A DNA stretch of 19,773 nucleotides. Origin: an uncultured bacterium (GTDB taxonomy: Bacteria > Edwardsbacteria > AC1 > EtOH8). Below, piece by piece: positions 8,691 through 15,753 of this stretch (the first letter of the stretch is position 1; every line of letters begins with the position of its first letter). The stretch lies in the NCBI GenBank assembly GCA_937958665.1, contig CALGNM010000345.1, positions 1 through 19,773 of the forward strand, given 5' to 3'. A model generated the notes under the pieces. That model was not told the DNA's origin, did no database searches, and worked only from the letters and a program-made list of their open reading frames with translations. Made by a program: the position numbers and the translations under genes.

Positions 8691-11669
8691 TCAGCCGGGC
8701 AGGATCATCCCGTGCCCGGTCCGGCCGTCGATCAGCACCGCCAGAGGCTGCTCGAAACGCAGGTGGCGGACGTTTTCCGATTCATGGGCCGCCGGCCTTT
8801 TCTCCAGCATCCTCCAGTTCATGGTTCCCTGTTCCGGGTTAAGCGGGATGGTGAAATAACCGATCCTCAGCGAGGTCATGTTCTGGAAGAAGTGGGACCC
8901 CTGGGAGGGGTCGACGTTCATGTCGGGCAGGCTGACCTCCACCATGGCCTTGGCCCGGCTGATCTGGTTCCACCTGACCGGGATGCCCAGCCAGGGATCG
9001 GAAGACCCCCAGCGCCCCGGGCCGATCAGGATGTAATGACGGCCCTCCTCCTTGAGCCGGGTGTTGAACTTCTCGATCTCGTCGGCTATCTTTTGGGTGT
9101 TGGCGGCATTGAAGGTCTCCGGCTTGACGTAGATCACGTCGCTCAGCTCCCGGTTGACCCCGTTGCCCAGCACCTGCCGGCTGTAGCAGATGGCCTGGCG
9201 GCGGCTGTCCTCGTCCAGGTCGACCCTAACCAGCTCGTCGCCCACCACCAGGGGCCGGACCTGGAGAAAGCCGAAATCGGCCGGCATCACATTGCGGGCA
9301 TCCAGGTTGGCCGCGAACTCCATCTCGATCGGACAGCCCATGGCCTCCTGGGAAAGCCCCAGCAGCCGCTCCAGCAAAGGGGCTAAGGGGAAGACCTGGT
9401 TCTTGAGGATGTTGGCGAAGCTGATGGTGCGGGGCCCGCGGTGGTTGATGCCGTCGTAGAACCGGTCGTCCTGGGCCGAATAGGTGGAGGCCAGGTTGGC
9501 CAGGACCCCGTCCGTCTCGGCCTGCTGCAGGTCCAGCTTGAGCAGGTACTGGTCCTCGTCGGCAAAGGCGGTGGAGGCCAGGGGCCGGAGGTTGACGGCG
9601 TAGAATTCCCGCTGGGAGTTATTGAGCATCTCCCGGGTGGTGCCGAACTGGGGCAGGACCTTGGGATAGGCCGGGGTGAAACGCAGGGAGACCCCGCCGT
9701 CCACCACCGTCTTGCCCAGGCCCAGGGCCACGTTGACCACCCCGTCCTGGGGGGTGGCATTGCCCACCGGGTAGTAGTTGTAGGAGCGGGCCACCCCGGA
9801 GAAGTCGGGGTAGAAGGACGTCCCCCGGGGCTGTCCCACCACCTGCTGGATGACCACCGCCATCTTCTCCTCCTCCACCCGGTGGCCGGTGGACTCGATG
9901 TAGGCCTTGGCCTGCTGGAAGAAGGTGGAGGCCCACACCAGCTTGATGGCGTTGGCCAGGCTGAGGAACCGGGCGTCGAGGTTGTCCTGGTTGTTGGGGA
10001 TCATCTTGGTGACATAGATCCCGGCGAACGGCTGGTAGAGGGCGTCCTCCAGCAGGCTGGAGGAGCGGACCGCCAGGGGGCCTTTCAGCTGCCGGATGAA
10101 GTCCAGCAGGTCGCCGACGATGGTGGCCGGCAGCTCGGCATGGAGGAAGGCGTTGGCGATCCGGATATCCGAGCCCTCCCGGAGGGCCGGGGCGAAAAGG
10201 TCGTTCTGGCGGATGAATTCGTCGAACAGGTCGGTGCCCAGCACCAGGGTGCGGGGGATCGATATCCGGACTCCGGGAAATTCCTCCTCCTTGAGATTGG
10301 CGGTCAGGACCTTGTCGATGAAGGCCAGCCCCCGGGCCTTGCCACCCATCGAGCCGCCCCCCAGCCGGTAGAAATGCCACTGGCTGATCTTGAAGCGGCG
10401 GGAATAATAGAGGACGCTGCCCCGGTGCATCCCCTGATGGTGCTCCAGCAGGGTGTCCACGATGGCCCGGCGCAGCTCGGCCGGGTCGGAAATCTCCGCC
10501 ACCCGGGGGTGCGAGATCTTCTGGGCCAGCCGGAACTCGGTGCGGACCAGCAGCCAGCGCCGGAGGTCGCCGTGGCGGTAATAGGAGGCCAGGATATCGG
10601 GGGGCAGGCTGTCCACCACCGAGAGGAAGCCCTCAATGTTGGCAACCCTGGCCACCTCCACCCCGTCTTGGTCACGGAACACCAAGTCTCCGAAGTTGAA
10701 GTGCTCAGCCAGAATCCGGTGGAAGTCGGCCCTCAAGGTGGGGCTGGTCTTCAACAGGTGCTGGGCATTCAGCTCCCGGGCCGCCTGGGCGGTATTCTGC
10801 TCGCTGGATTGGATCATAACCGGCAGGTAGGGCTGCTCGCTCCGGATCAGCTTGACGAAATCGATCCCGGCCCGATCGTCCAATCTCCCTTGGCGGGGGC
10901 AGCGGATGTCGCTGAAGATCCCCAGCATGCTGTCATGGAACCTCTGGTAGATGGCCACCGCCTGCTCGTAGGTGCTGGCCAGATGGACCTGGGGGCGGCC
11001 GTTCTGGCGCAGGATCCGCTGGGTGAAGGTCAGGTTGTCCTGCAGCAGGCTGCTGGTGTGGTTCCACAGCTCCTCGTAGATCTGATAGATGTAGGAGGAA
11101 TAGAACTGGACCGAGTCCTCCAGCATCAGCAGGTTGGGCACCCCCACCAGGGCGGTGTCGTGGTCGCAGTTCTTGACATCCTCTATGTACTGGATGATCC
11201 CGGCCATGATCTTGCCGTCGCCCTGCCAGGCGAAGATCTTGTCCACCGATTTTCCGTCGTCGGCCTCGGTCAGCCGCTGGAGCTCCGGGGTGTTGTAGGC
11301 CAGGACCACCACCGGCAAACCCGGCTGCTTGTCCTTGACCGCCCGGCCGAAGCTGAAGGGGTCCATGTCCCCCAGCCGCTGGATGGTGACCACCATGTCG
11401 AAATTCCCATCATCCAGGGCCTTGAGGGCGGCCTGGCCCCCGGTCACCCGGGTGATGGTGGGCACGTAGCCCAGGTCCCGCTGCTTGTAGATCTGGCCCA
11501 ACAGGTCGGCCAGCCGGCCCTCTTCCTCCAGGATGAAGGAATCATAAAGGCTGGCCACCAGCAAAACCTTGCGCACCCGGTAGGACATCAGCCGCTGAAG
11601 CTTGGACGAATAGAAATCGTCCAGCGGCAGCAGGCTGCCCGGGATGTAGTGGGGATCGTTTGAGGTCAT
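8691..11669 (-). CDS. Double-receiver / PEP-pyruvate-binding (ATP-grasp) fusion protein
   Basis: A 992-residue protein. Residues about 33-160 look like a degenerate receiver (KVLLVASLYDS; FDMVVTIQRLGDMD has Ile or Thr where the phosphoacceptor Asp belongs). Residues about 178-325 look like a second, intact receiver: acidic pair E184-D185 (LLMLEDSVQ), acceptor D254 (GIFSDIRCP), S288-S289 (MIQSSEQ) and K307 (HLLKTSP). After a helical linker comes a PPDK-type ATP-grasp domain (435-808) with GGKARGL (K444), VRSSSLLED (R535), MEFA and LQVRP (Q803, R805). As in the downstream paralogue, phosphohistidine and PEP-barrel domains are missing and the C-terminus has GPGRWGS (883-889) and GSHFFQ (H926). 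I chose ATG 11669 because the promoter at 11694-11723 covers the longer reading; the ribosome-binding site is poor. Role unknown: perhaps a phosphorylation-controlled ATP-dependent enzyme. Confidence 0.82.
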   Translation of the reverse strand: MTSNDPHYIPGSLLPLDDFYSSKLQRLMSYRVRKVLLVASLYDSFILEEEGRLADLLGQIYKQRDLGYVPTITRVTGGQAALKALDDGNFDMVVTIQRLGDMDPFSFGRAVKDKQPGLPVVVLAYNTPELQRLTEADDGKSVDKIFAWQGDGKIMAGIIQYIEDVKNCDHDTALVGVPNLLMLEDSVQFYSSYIYQIYEELWNHTSSLLQDNLTFTQRILRQNGRPQVHLASTYEQAVAIYQRFHDSMLGIFSDIRCPRQGRLDDRAGIDFVKLIRSEQPYLPVMIQSSEQNTAQAARELNAQHLLKTSPTLRADFHRILAEHFNFGDLVFRDQDGVEVARVANIEGFLSVVDSLPPDILASYYRHGDLRRWLLVRTEFRLAQKISHPRVAEISDPAELRRAIVDTLLEHHQGMHRGSVLYYSRRFKISQWHFYRLGGGSMGGKARGLAFIDKVLTANLKEEEFPGVRISIPRTLVLGTDLFDEFIRQNDLFAPALREGSDIRIANAFLHAELPATIVGDLLDFIRQLKGPLAVRSSSLLEDALYQPFAGIYVTKMIPNNQDNLDARFLSLANAIKLVWASTFFQQAKAYIESTGHRVEEEKMAVVIQQVVGQPRGTSFYPDFSGVARSYNYYPVGNATPQDGVVNVALGLGKTVVDGGVSLRFTPAYPKVLPQFGTTREMLNNSQREFYAVNLRPLASTAFADEDQYLLKLDLQQAETDGVLANLASTYSAQDDRFYDGINHRGPRTISFANILKNQVFPLAPLLERLLGLSQEAMGCPIEMEFAANLDARNVMPADFGFLQVRPLVVGDELVRVDLDEDSRRQAICYSRQVLGNGVNRELSDVIYVKPETFNAANTQKIADEIEKFNTRLKEEGRHYILIGPGRWGSSDPWLGIPVRWNQISRAKAMVEVSLPDMNVDPSQGSHFFQNMTSLRIGYFTIPLNPEQGTMNWRMLEKRPAAHESENVRHLRFEQPLAVLIDGRTGHGMILPG

Positions 11670-11693
11670 AGCGGCTTGAATTGATATGTCATT

Positions 11694-11723
11694 AGTATAT
11701 GCCAAGCCCCGCCCTAAAATCAA
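11694..11723 (-). promoter_or_regulatory. Sigma-70-type promoter for the receiver/ATP-grasp gene pair
   Basis: On the minus strand, TTGATT (complement of 11718-11723), an 18-bp spacer and TATACT (complement of 11694-11699). Transcription would start near 11687, giving a leader of about 18 nt ahead of ATG 11669 and explaining the weak ribosome-binding site. It suggests the pair can be transcribed apart from the upstream glutamate dehydrogenase. Confidence 0.65.
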
Positions 11724-11752
11724 TGATTATTTTGGGACGCCGGCCGAAGCCA

Positions 11753-11783
11753 AGAAGGCGCAGGAGTTTCTCCTGCGCCTTCT
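11753..11783. terminator. Perfect 14-bp hairpin after the second glutamate dehydrogenase
   Basis: AGAAGGCGCAGGAG (11753-11766) pairs perfectly with CTCCTGCGCCTTCT (11770-11783) around a 3-nt loop. It lies 32 nt past the minus-strand stop at 11816 and just ahead of the next promoter. No T-run follows on either strand, so termination may be partial and some read-through into the downstream pair is possible. Confidence 0.55.
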
Positions 11784-11815
11784 GGCAACTGATGACCGGG
11801 GACAGACCAGCCGTA

Positions 11816-13102
11816 CTATACCCAGCCCCTCAGCTTGCAGGCCTGGGCCACCCGCTGGATGGCGATCATGTAGGCCGCGTCGCGCATGTAGACCTTCTTG
11901 TCGCGGGCCATGGCCGAGACCTTCAGGAAGGCGTCGGTCATCTTGGTGTCCAGCTTGGACAGCACCTCGTCCTTGGTCCAGAAGTAGTTCATGTTGCACT
12001 GCACCTGCTCGAAATAGCTGCAGGTGACCCCGCCGGCGTTGGCCAAAAAGTCGGGGATGACGAAGATGCCTCGCTGCTTGATGATCTCATCGGCCTCGGG
12101 GGTGGTGGGGCCGTTGGCGCCCTCGGCGATCAGCTTGACGTTCTTGCCCATCTTGGGGGCGGTGTCCTTGGTGATCTGGTTCTCCAGGGCGGCCGGCACC
12201 AGGATGTCCACATCCTGCTCGATCCAAGCGTTGCCGTCCAGCACCTCGTAGCCCTTGTCCTTGGCCTTGGCCTTGTCGATCCCGCCGAATCGGTCGGTGA
12301 TCTTCAACAGCTCGTCGACGTCGATGCCGGTCTTCTTGAGGAAGGTGTAGGACTTCTGGTCGGCCTGGTCCCAGCAGGAGACGCAGACCGGGGTCCCGCC
12401 GTACTCCTTGTACAGCTTGACGGCATACTGGGAGACGTTGCCGAAGCCCTGGAAGGCGGCCTTGGTCTTCTTGATGTCGATGCCCATCTCCCGCAGGGCC
12501 TCGCGCACGCAGTAGATCACCCCGTAGCCGGTGGCCTCGGTGCGGCCCAGGGACCCGCCCACCCCCAGCGGCTTGCCGGTGATGAAACCCGGGTACTTGC
12601 CGTTGTGGATCTTCTCGTACTCGTCCATCATCCAGATCATGTGCTGACCGCTGGTCATCACGTCGGGGGCCGGAACATCCTGGAAGGGGCCGACATTGTA
12701 GGCGATCTGGCGCACCCAGCCGCGGCAGATGCCCTCCTGCTCCCGTTCGGAAAGGTGGTGCGGGTCGCAGATGACGCCGCCCTTGCCGCCGCCCAGGGGG
12801 ATGTCCACCACCGAGCACTTCCAGGTCATCCAGGTGGCCAGGGCCCGGACGGTGTCCACCGTCTCCTGGGGATGGAAGCGGATCCCGCCCTTGGCCGGGC
12901 CGCGGGCATCGTTGTGCTGGACCCGGAAGCCGCGGAACACCTTGACGCTTCCGTCATCCATCCGCACCGGGATGTTGAAGTGATACTCCCGCATGGGGTT
13001 GCGCAGGAGCTCACGGGTGGCCTGATCCAGCCCCAGCTTCTCGGCCACGCCGTCGAACTGCTTTTGGGCCATCTCAAAGGCATTGAAGGACTTGTCAGCC
13101 AT
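11816..13102 (-). CDS. Glu/Leu/Phe/Val-type glutamate dehydrogenase (second, probably catabolic)
   Basis: A 428-residue amino-acid dehydrogenase of the class that includes Bacillus-type and archaeal glutamate dehydrogenases, reversibly deaminating glutamate to 2-oxoglutarate and ammonium. Cytosolic hexamer by family. Motifs: [11 protein letters not shown], catalytic K107 in GGGKGGVICDP, D147 in PAPDVMTS, a nucleotide-binding GFGNVSQYA (Ser in place of the third Gly) followed by SCWDQ, and AEGANGPTTPEAD and PDFLANAGGV near the end. That these enzymes usually prefer NAD is family knowledge; preference here is inferred. I chose ATG 13102 because AGGAG ends 9 nt upstream, whereas the alternative ATG 13111 directly abuts it. 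The promoter at 13211-13239 overlaps a CRP/FNR-like palindrome. Leucine or valine dehydrogenase activity is a less likely alternative. Confidence 0.92.
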   Translation of the reverse strand: MADKSFNAFEMAQKQFDGVAEKLGLDQATRELLRNPMREYHFNIPVRMDDGSVKVFRGFRVQHNDARGPAKGGIRFHPQETVDTVRALATWMTWKCSVVDIPLGGGKGGVICDPHHLSEREQEGICRGWVRQIAYNVGPFQDVPAPDVMTSGQHMIWMMDEYEKIHNGKYPGFITGKPLGVGGSLGRTEATGYGVIYCVREALREMGIDIKKTKAAFQGFGNVSQYAVKLYKEYGGTPVCVSCWDQADQKSYTFLKKTGIDVDELLKITDRFGGIDKAKAKDKGYEVLDGNAWIEQDVDILVPAALENQITKDTAPKMGKNVKLIAEGANGPTTPEADEIIKQRGIFVIPDFLANAGGVTCSYFEQVQCNMNYFWTKDEVLSKLDTKMTDAFLKVSAMARDKKVYMRDAAYMIAIQRVAQACKLRGWV

Positions 13103-13191
13103 GTCGAACATCTCCTATGAGTATTGATAAGTTATGAAACCCCTGCTGAATGGCCCGTCAGATTGGGCAAATTCGGCAGAGGCCTCTGTTA

Positions 13192-13221
13192 TTCACAAGT
13201 ACGTATGTGAATTATATCACA
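13192..13221. promoter_or_regulatory. CRP/FNR-like operator over the second glutamate dehydrogenase promoter
   Basis: Bases 13206-13221 are TGTGA-N6-TCACA, the exact symmetric CRP consensus. An overlapping palindrome, TTCACA (13192-13197), 8 nt, TGTGAA (13206-13211), shares the central half-site, so three half-sites are evenly arrayed. The first palindrome covers the -10 element (complement of 13211-13216) and the second covers the predicted transcription start, a position that normally gives repression. The regulator is not in the window. Confidence 0.6.
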
Positions 13222-13239
13222 ACCGCACCATAAAGTCAA
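13211..13239 (-). promoter_or_regulatory. Sigma-70-type promoter for the second glutamate dehydrogenase
   Basis: On the minus strand, TTGACT (complement of 13234-13239), a 17-bp spacer and a perfect TATAAT (complement of 13211-13216). The start site would be near 13204, leaving about a 100-nt leader before ATG 13102. Confidence 0.8.
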
Positions 13240-13363
13240 ACGGCCAAAGTCCCACCATGGCTTCAACCAGTTGGCCGGCAAGGGATAAATATATTTTTCG
13301 CCGGACGGACCGGGAAGAGATTATCCACATAATTTTGGGGATTTGAGCCCAAGGTGCCTTCTC

Positions 13364-13392
13364 TTGACAAAGGGCCCCATAATGCGTATACT
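13364..13392 (+). promoter_or_regulatory. Sigma-70-type promoter for the thiamine operon
   Basis: Perfect TTGACA at 13364-13369, a 17-bp spacer and TATACT at 13387-13392. The predicted start (about 13399) falls at the first base of the riboswitch, as expected for a leader that begins with its aptamer. The approximately 120 bp between this and the divergent promoter hold no gene that I can support. Confidence 0.85.
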
Positions 13393-13399
13393 TGTCGCA

Positions 13400-13502
13400 G
13401 CTGGGGGAGCATTATTGTCCATTGGACAGGCTGAGAGGCCCGCGCAAAAGAAAGGGCGGGCGACCCCTGAACCTGAACTGGGTAAAGCCAGCGGAGGGAA
13501 GC
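13400..13502 (+). promoter_or_regulatory. TPP riboswitch (THI element)
   Basis: The conserved blocks of the thiamine pyrophosphate aptamer occur in order: GGGGGAGC (13403-13410), GCTGAGAGG (13430-13438 region), a variable P3 arm closed by CCCGC/GCGGG, then ACCCCTGAACCTG, AACTGGGTAAAGCCAGCG and GGAGGGAAGC. A short P1 pairs GCT (13400-13402) with AGC (13500-13502). It is followed by an intrinsic terminator and then thiS, so bound TPP should stop transcription of the thi operon. The P3 loop contains GCAAAAG (13444-13450), complementary to the 5' arm of that terminator. Confidence 0.96.
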
Positions 13503-13524
13503 AACGGGTGGGGAACGGTAACCG

Positions 13525-13568
13525 GCTTTTGCTCCGTCGGACATGGGCAAAAGCTTTTTATTTATTTT
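13525..13568 (+). terminator. Riboswitch-controlled intrinsic terminator ahead of thiS
   Basis: Stem GCTTTTGCTC (13525-13534) and GGGCAAAAGC (13545-13554), ten pairs with one G-T wobble, followed by TTTTTATTTATTTT. It lies between the TPP aptamer and the thiS start, the standard position for the expression platform of a transcription-attenuating riboswitch. Confidence 0.88.
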
Positions 13569-13575
13569 GGAACTT

Positions 13576-13776
13576 ATGGTCATAATCCTGAACGGAAAAG
13601 AACGCTCTGTCAACGGCCAAAAAACCATCGCCGGATTGTTGGAAGACCTGGGCCAGGATGCGGGCCGGGTGGTGGTGGAGCACAACGGAAGAATCGTCAC
13701 CGGGGATGGCCTAAAAACTGCCCGGCTTCAGGAGGGCGATGTGCTGGAGGTGGTCAGATTGGTGGGCGGGGGTTGA
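13576..13776 (+). CDS. thiS: Sulfur carrier protein ThiS
   Basis: A 66-residue ubiquitin-like sulfur carrier. Its C-terminal glycine is converted to a thiocarboxylate that supplies sulfur for the thiamine thiazole. The protein starts MVIILNGKER and ends EVVRLVGGG, giving the required terminal Gly-Gly. I chose ATG 13576 because the upstream in-frame ATG at 13543 lies inside the terminator hairpin and would add an atypical leader; the ribosome-binding site (TTGGAA) is weak. First gene of the operon, 64 nt ahead of thiG. The adenylating partner ThiF is not in this window. Confidence 0.9.
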   Translation: MVIILNGKERSVNGQKTIAGLLEDLGQDAGRVVVEHNGRIVTGDGLKTARLQEGDVLEVVRLVGGG

Positions 13777-13840
13777 TTCTTTGCCGGCATTTTGTTTTTC
13801 GGAGGTTCGTTGGGTTCCAACCAAAAGTTAAGGATCGGAT

Positions 13841-14623
13841 ATGGATGAAAGGATGGCCAAGCCACTGGTCATAGCCGGCCGGGAGATCAAATCCCGCCTG
13901 ATGATGGGCACCGGAAAATTCTCCAGCCCCCAAGTGATGGCCGAGGCCCTGGAAGCCTCGGGGGCCGAGATCGTGACCGTGGCCCTGAGGCGGGTGGAAT
14001 TCGGCAATCCCCAGGACGACATCATCTCCCAAATCGACCAGCAGAGATATCTGCTGCTGCCCAACACCTCGGGGGCCCGGGATGCCCAGGAGGCGGTGCG
14101 CATCGCCCGGCTGGCCCGGGCCGCCAGCGGCTGGGACTGGCTGAAACTGGAGGTCACCCCCGAGCCCAACTACCTGCTGCCCGACCCAATCGAGACCCTC
14201 AAGGCCGCCGAGATCCTGGTCAAGGAGGGCTTCGTGGTGCTGCCCTACATCAACGCCGATCCGGTGTTGGCCAAAAGGCTGCAGGATGCCGGCTGCGCTG
14301 CGGTGATGCCCCTGGGGTCCCCCATCGGCTCGGGGCGGGGGATCAAGACCGCCGAACAGATCGAAATTATAGTTCAGCAGGCCACCGTGCCGGTGGTGGT
14401 GGATGCCGGGCTTGGCCTGCCTTCCCATGTCTGCCAGGCCTTTGAACTGGGGGCCGATGCGGTGCTGGTCAACACCGCGGTGGCGGTGGCCCAAGACCCG
14501 GTGGCCATGGCCCGGTCCTTCCGCCTGGCGGTGGAGTCGGCTGCTGAGGCCATAGCGGCCGGGCCGATGGGCCAATCGGGGGCCGCCTCGGCCTCCAGCC
14601 CCCTGACCGGCTTCTTGAGATGA
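13841..14623 (+). CDS. thiG: Thiazole synthase ThiG
   Basis: Builds the thiazole phosphate of thiamine from 1-deoxy-D-xylulose 5-phosphate, dehydroglycine (from ThiH) and ThiS thiocarboxylate. A 260-residue TIM barrel, typical in length. Visible motifs: the Schiff-base lysine K102 in WDWLKLEV, the phosphate-binding segments [12 protein letters not shown] and [12 protein letters not shown], and the C-terminal [15 protein letters not shown] lies 6 nt before the ATG. The stop codon overlaps the thiH start in the sequence ATGA (14620-14623), so translation of the two is coupled. Confidence 0.96.
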   Translation: MDERMAKPLVIAGREIKSRLMMGTGKFSSPQVMAEALEASGAEIVTVALRRVEFGNPQDDIISQIDQQRYLLLPNTSGARDAQEAVRIARLARAASGWDWLKLEVTPEPNYLLPDPIETLKAAEILVKEGFVVLPYINADPVLAKRLQDAGCAAVMPLGSPIGSGRGIKTAEQIEIIVQQATVPVVVDAGLGLPSHVCQAFELGADAVLVNTAVAVAQDPVAMARSFRLAVESAAEAIAAGPMGQSGAASASSPLTGFLR

Positions 14624-15747
14624 GCGGCTTTTACCAGATAATAGAATCCTTGGAGGGTTCCCGGCCCCAAAACAGGATCGCCGATTGCACCACCGGCCAG
14701 GTCAAGGCCCTGCTGGACCATATCCGCACCGGGGGGCAGGCCGGCCCGGAGGAGATGCCCAGACTGGTCTCGCCGGCCGCCTCCGAGCTGCTGGAGCCGA
14801 TGGCCCAATTGGCCCGGGCCATCACCGCCCGGAGGTTCGGCAAGACCATCCAGATGTACGCCCCCCTCTATATCTCCAACCACTGCACCAATTCCTGCCT
14901 ATACTGCGGGTTCAATATCCACAACCAGATAGTGCGGAGGACCTCAGGGCGGGAGGAGATTCTGGCCCAAGCCCGGCTGCTGAAAGGCCGGCATCTGGGG
15001 CAGTTGCTTTTGGTCAGCGGTGAGTGCCCTTCCCAGGTGGGGGTGGAACTGCTGGAGGGCACAGCCTCCGATCTCAAGGGGATGTTCCCCTCACTGGCCA
15101 TCGAGGTCTACCCCCTGGACCAGGAGGGCTACGCCCGCCTGGTCCAGGCTGGGATCGACAGCCTGACCATCTACCAGGAAACCTATGACCGTAAGCTTTA
15201 CGCCCACGTCCATCCGGCCGGGCCCAAGGCCGACTACCGTAACCGGCTGGGAGCGCCGGAGCGGGGGGCGGCGGCGGGGTTCCGCCAGGTGGGCATCGGG
15301 GCGCTGCTGGGCCTGACCGACTGGCGGACCGAGTCGATCTACCTGGCCCATCATGCCGCCTACCTGTCCCGCCAGTATTGGCGGAGCCAGGTGGCAGTGT
15401 CCTTCCCCCGCCTCCGCCCGGCGGCCGGGGGATACCAGCCGGAGTTCCCGGTCTCCGACCGGGAGCTGGTCCAGATGATCTGCGCCTTCCGCCTGCTGTT
15501 TCCCGACGCCTCACTGGTGCTGTCCACCCGGGAGCCGGCCCAGCTGCGGGACAATCTGGTGGGACTGGGCATCACCAAGATGAGCGCCGGCTCCAAGACC
15601 GCTCCCGGCGGGTATCTGGACGAACATGGGGCCGAGGGCCAGTTCGACGTGTTCGACGGCCGGTCGGTGGAGGAGGTGGCCGGGATGATCAGGGCCCGGG
15701 GCTGCGATCCGGTCTGGAAGGACTGGGATCGGGGTTTCGAGGGGTAG
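14620..15747 (+). CDS. thiH: 2-iminoacetate synthase ThiH (radical SAM)
   Basis: Cleaves tyrosine with S-adenosylmethionine chemistry to dehydroglycine (2-iminoacetate) and p-cresol, feeding ThiG. Radical-SAM cluster motif CTNSCLYC (C89, C93, C96) binds the 4Fe-4S cluster. Other family segments are [28 protein letters not shown] and [12 protein letters not shown]. Length 375 residues is normal. It overlaps thiG by 4 nt. The presence of ThiH rather than the oxygen-using glycine oxidase ThiO is usual in anaerobes and facultative bacteria. Confidence 0.96.
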   Translation: MSGFYQIIESLEGSRPQNRIADCTTGQVKALLDHIRTGGQAGPEEMPRLVSPAASELLEPMAQLARAITARRFGKTIQMYAPLYISNHCTNSCLYCGFNIHNQIVRRTSGREEILAQARLLKGRHLGQLLLVSGECPSQVGVELLEGTASDLKGMFPSLAIEVYPLDQEGYARLVQAGIDSLTIYQETYDRKLYAHVHPAGPKADYRNRLGAPERGAAAGFRQVGIGALLGLTDWRTESIYLAHHAAYLSRQYWRSQVAVSFPRLRPAAGGYQPEFPVSDRELVQMICAFRLLFPDASLVLSTREPAQLRDNLVGLGITKMSAGSKTAPGGYLDEHGAEGQFDVFDGRSVEEVAGMIRARGCDPVWKDWDRGFEG

Positions 15748-15753
15748 CCGGGC

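Noticed and set aside
9441-11663. A 740-codon open frame on the plus strand opposite the receiver/ATP-grasp gene
   Set aside because: Its Gly/Val/Gln/His-rich composition is what GC-rich codon bias produces on the complementary strand; the minus-strand frame has clear domains, a promoter and motifs.
6343-11669. Calling the two large genes PEP synthase (ppsA) or ppdK
   Set aside because: The phosphohistidine and PEP-binding barrel domains needed for that reaction are absent.
13321-13329. TTATCCACA, a perfect DnaA-box match
   Set aside because: Only one box, no cluster, no AT-rich unwinding element and no dnaA/dnaN nearby, so it is not evidence of an origin.
13543-13575. ATG at 13543 as the thiS start
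   Set aside because: It lies in the terminator hairpin and gives an atypical N-terminal extension.
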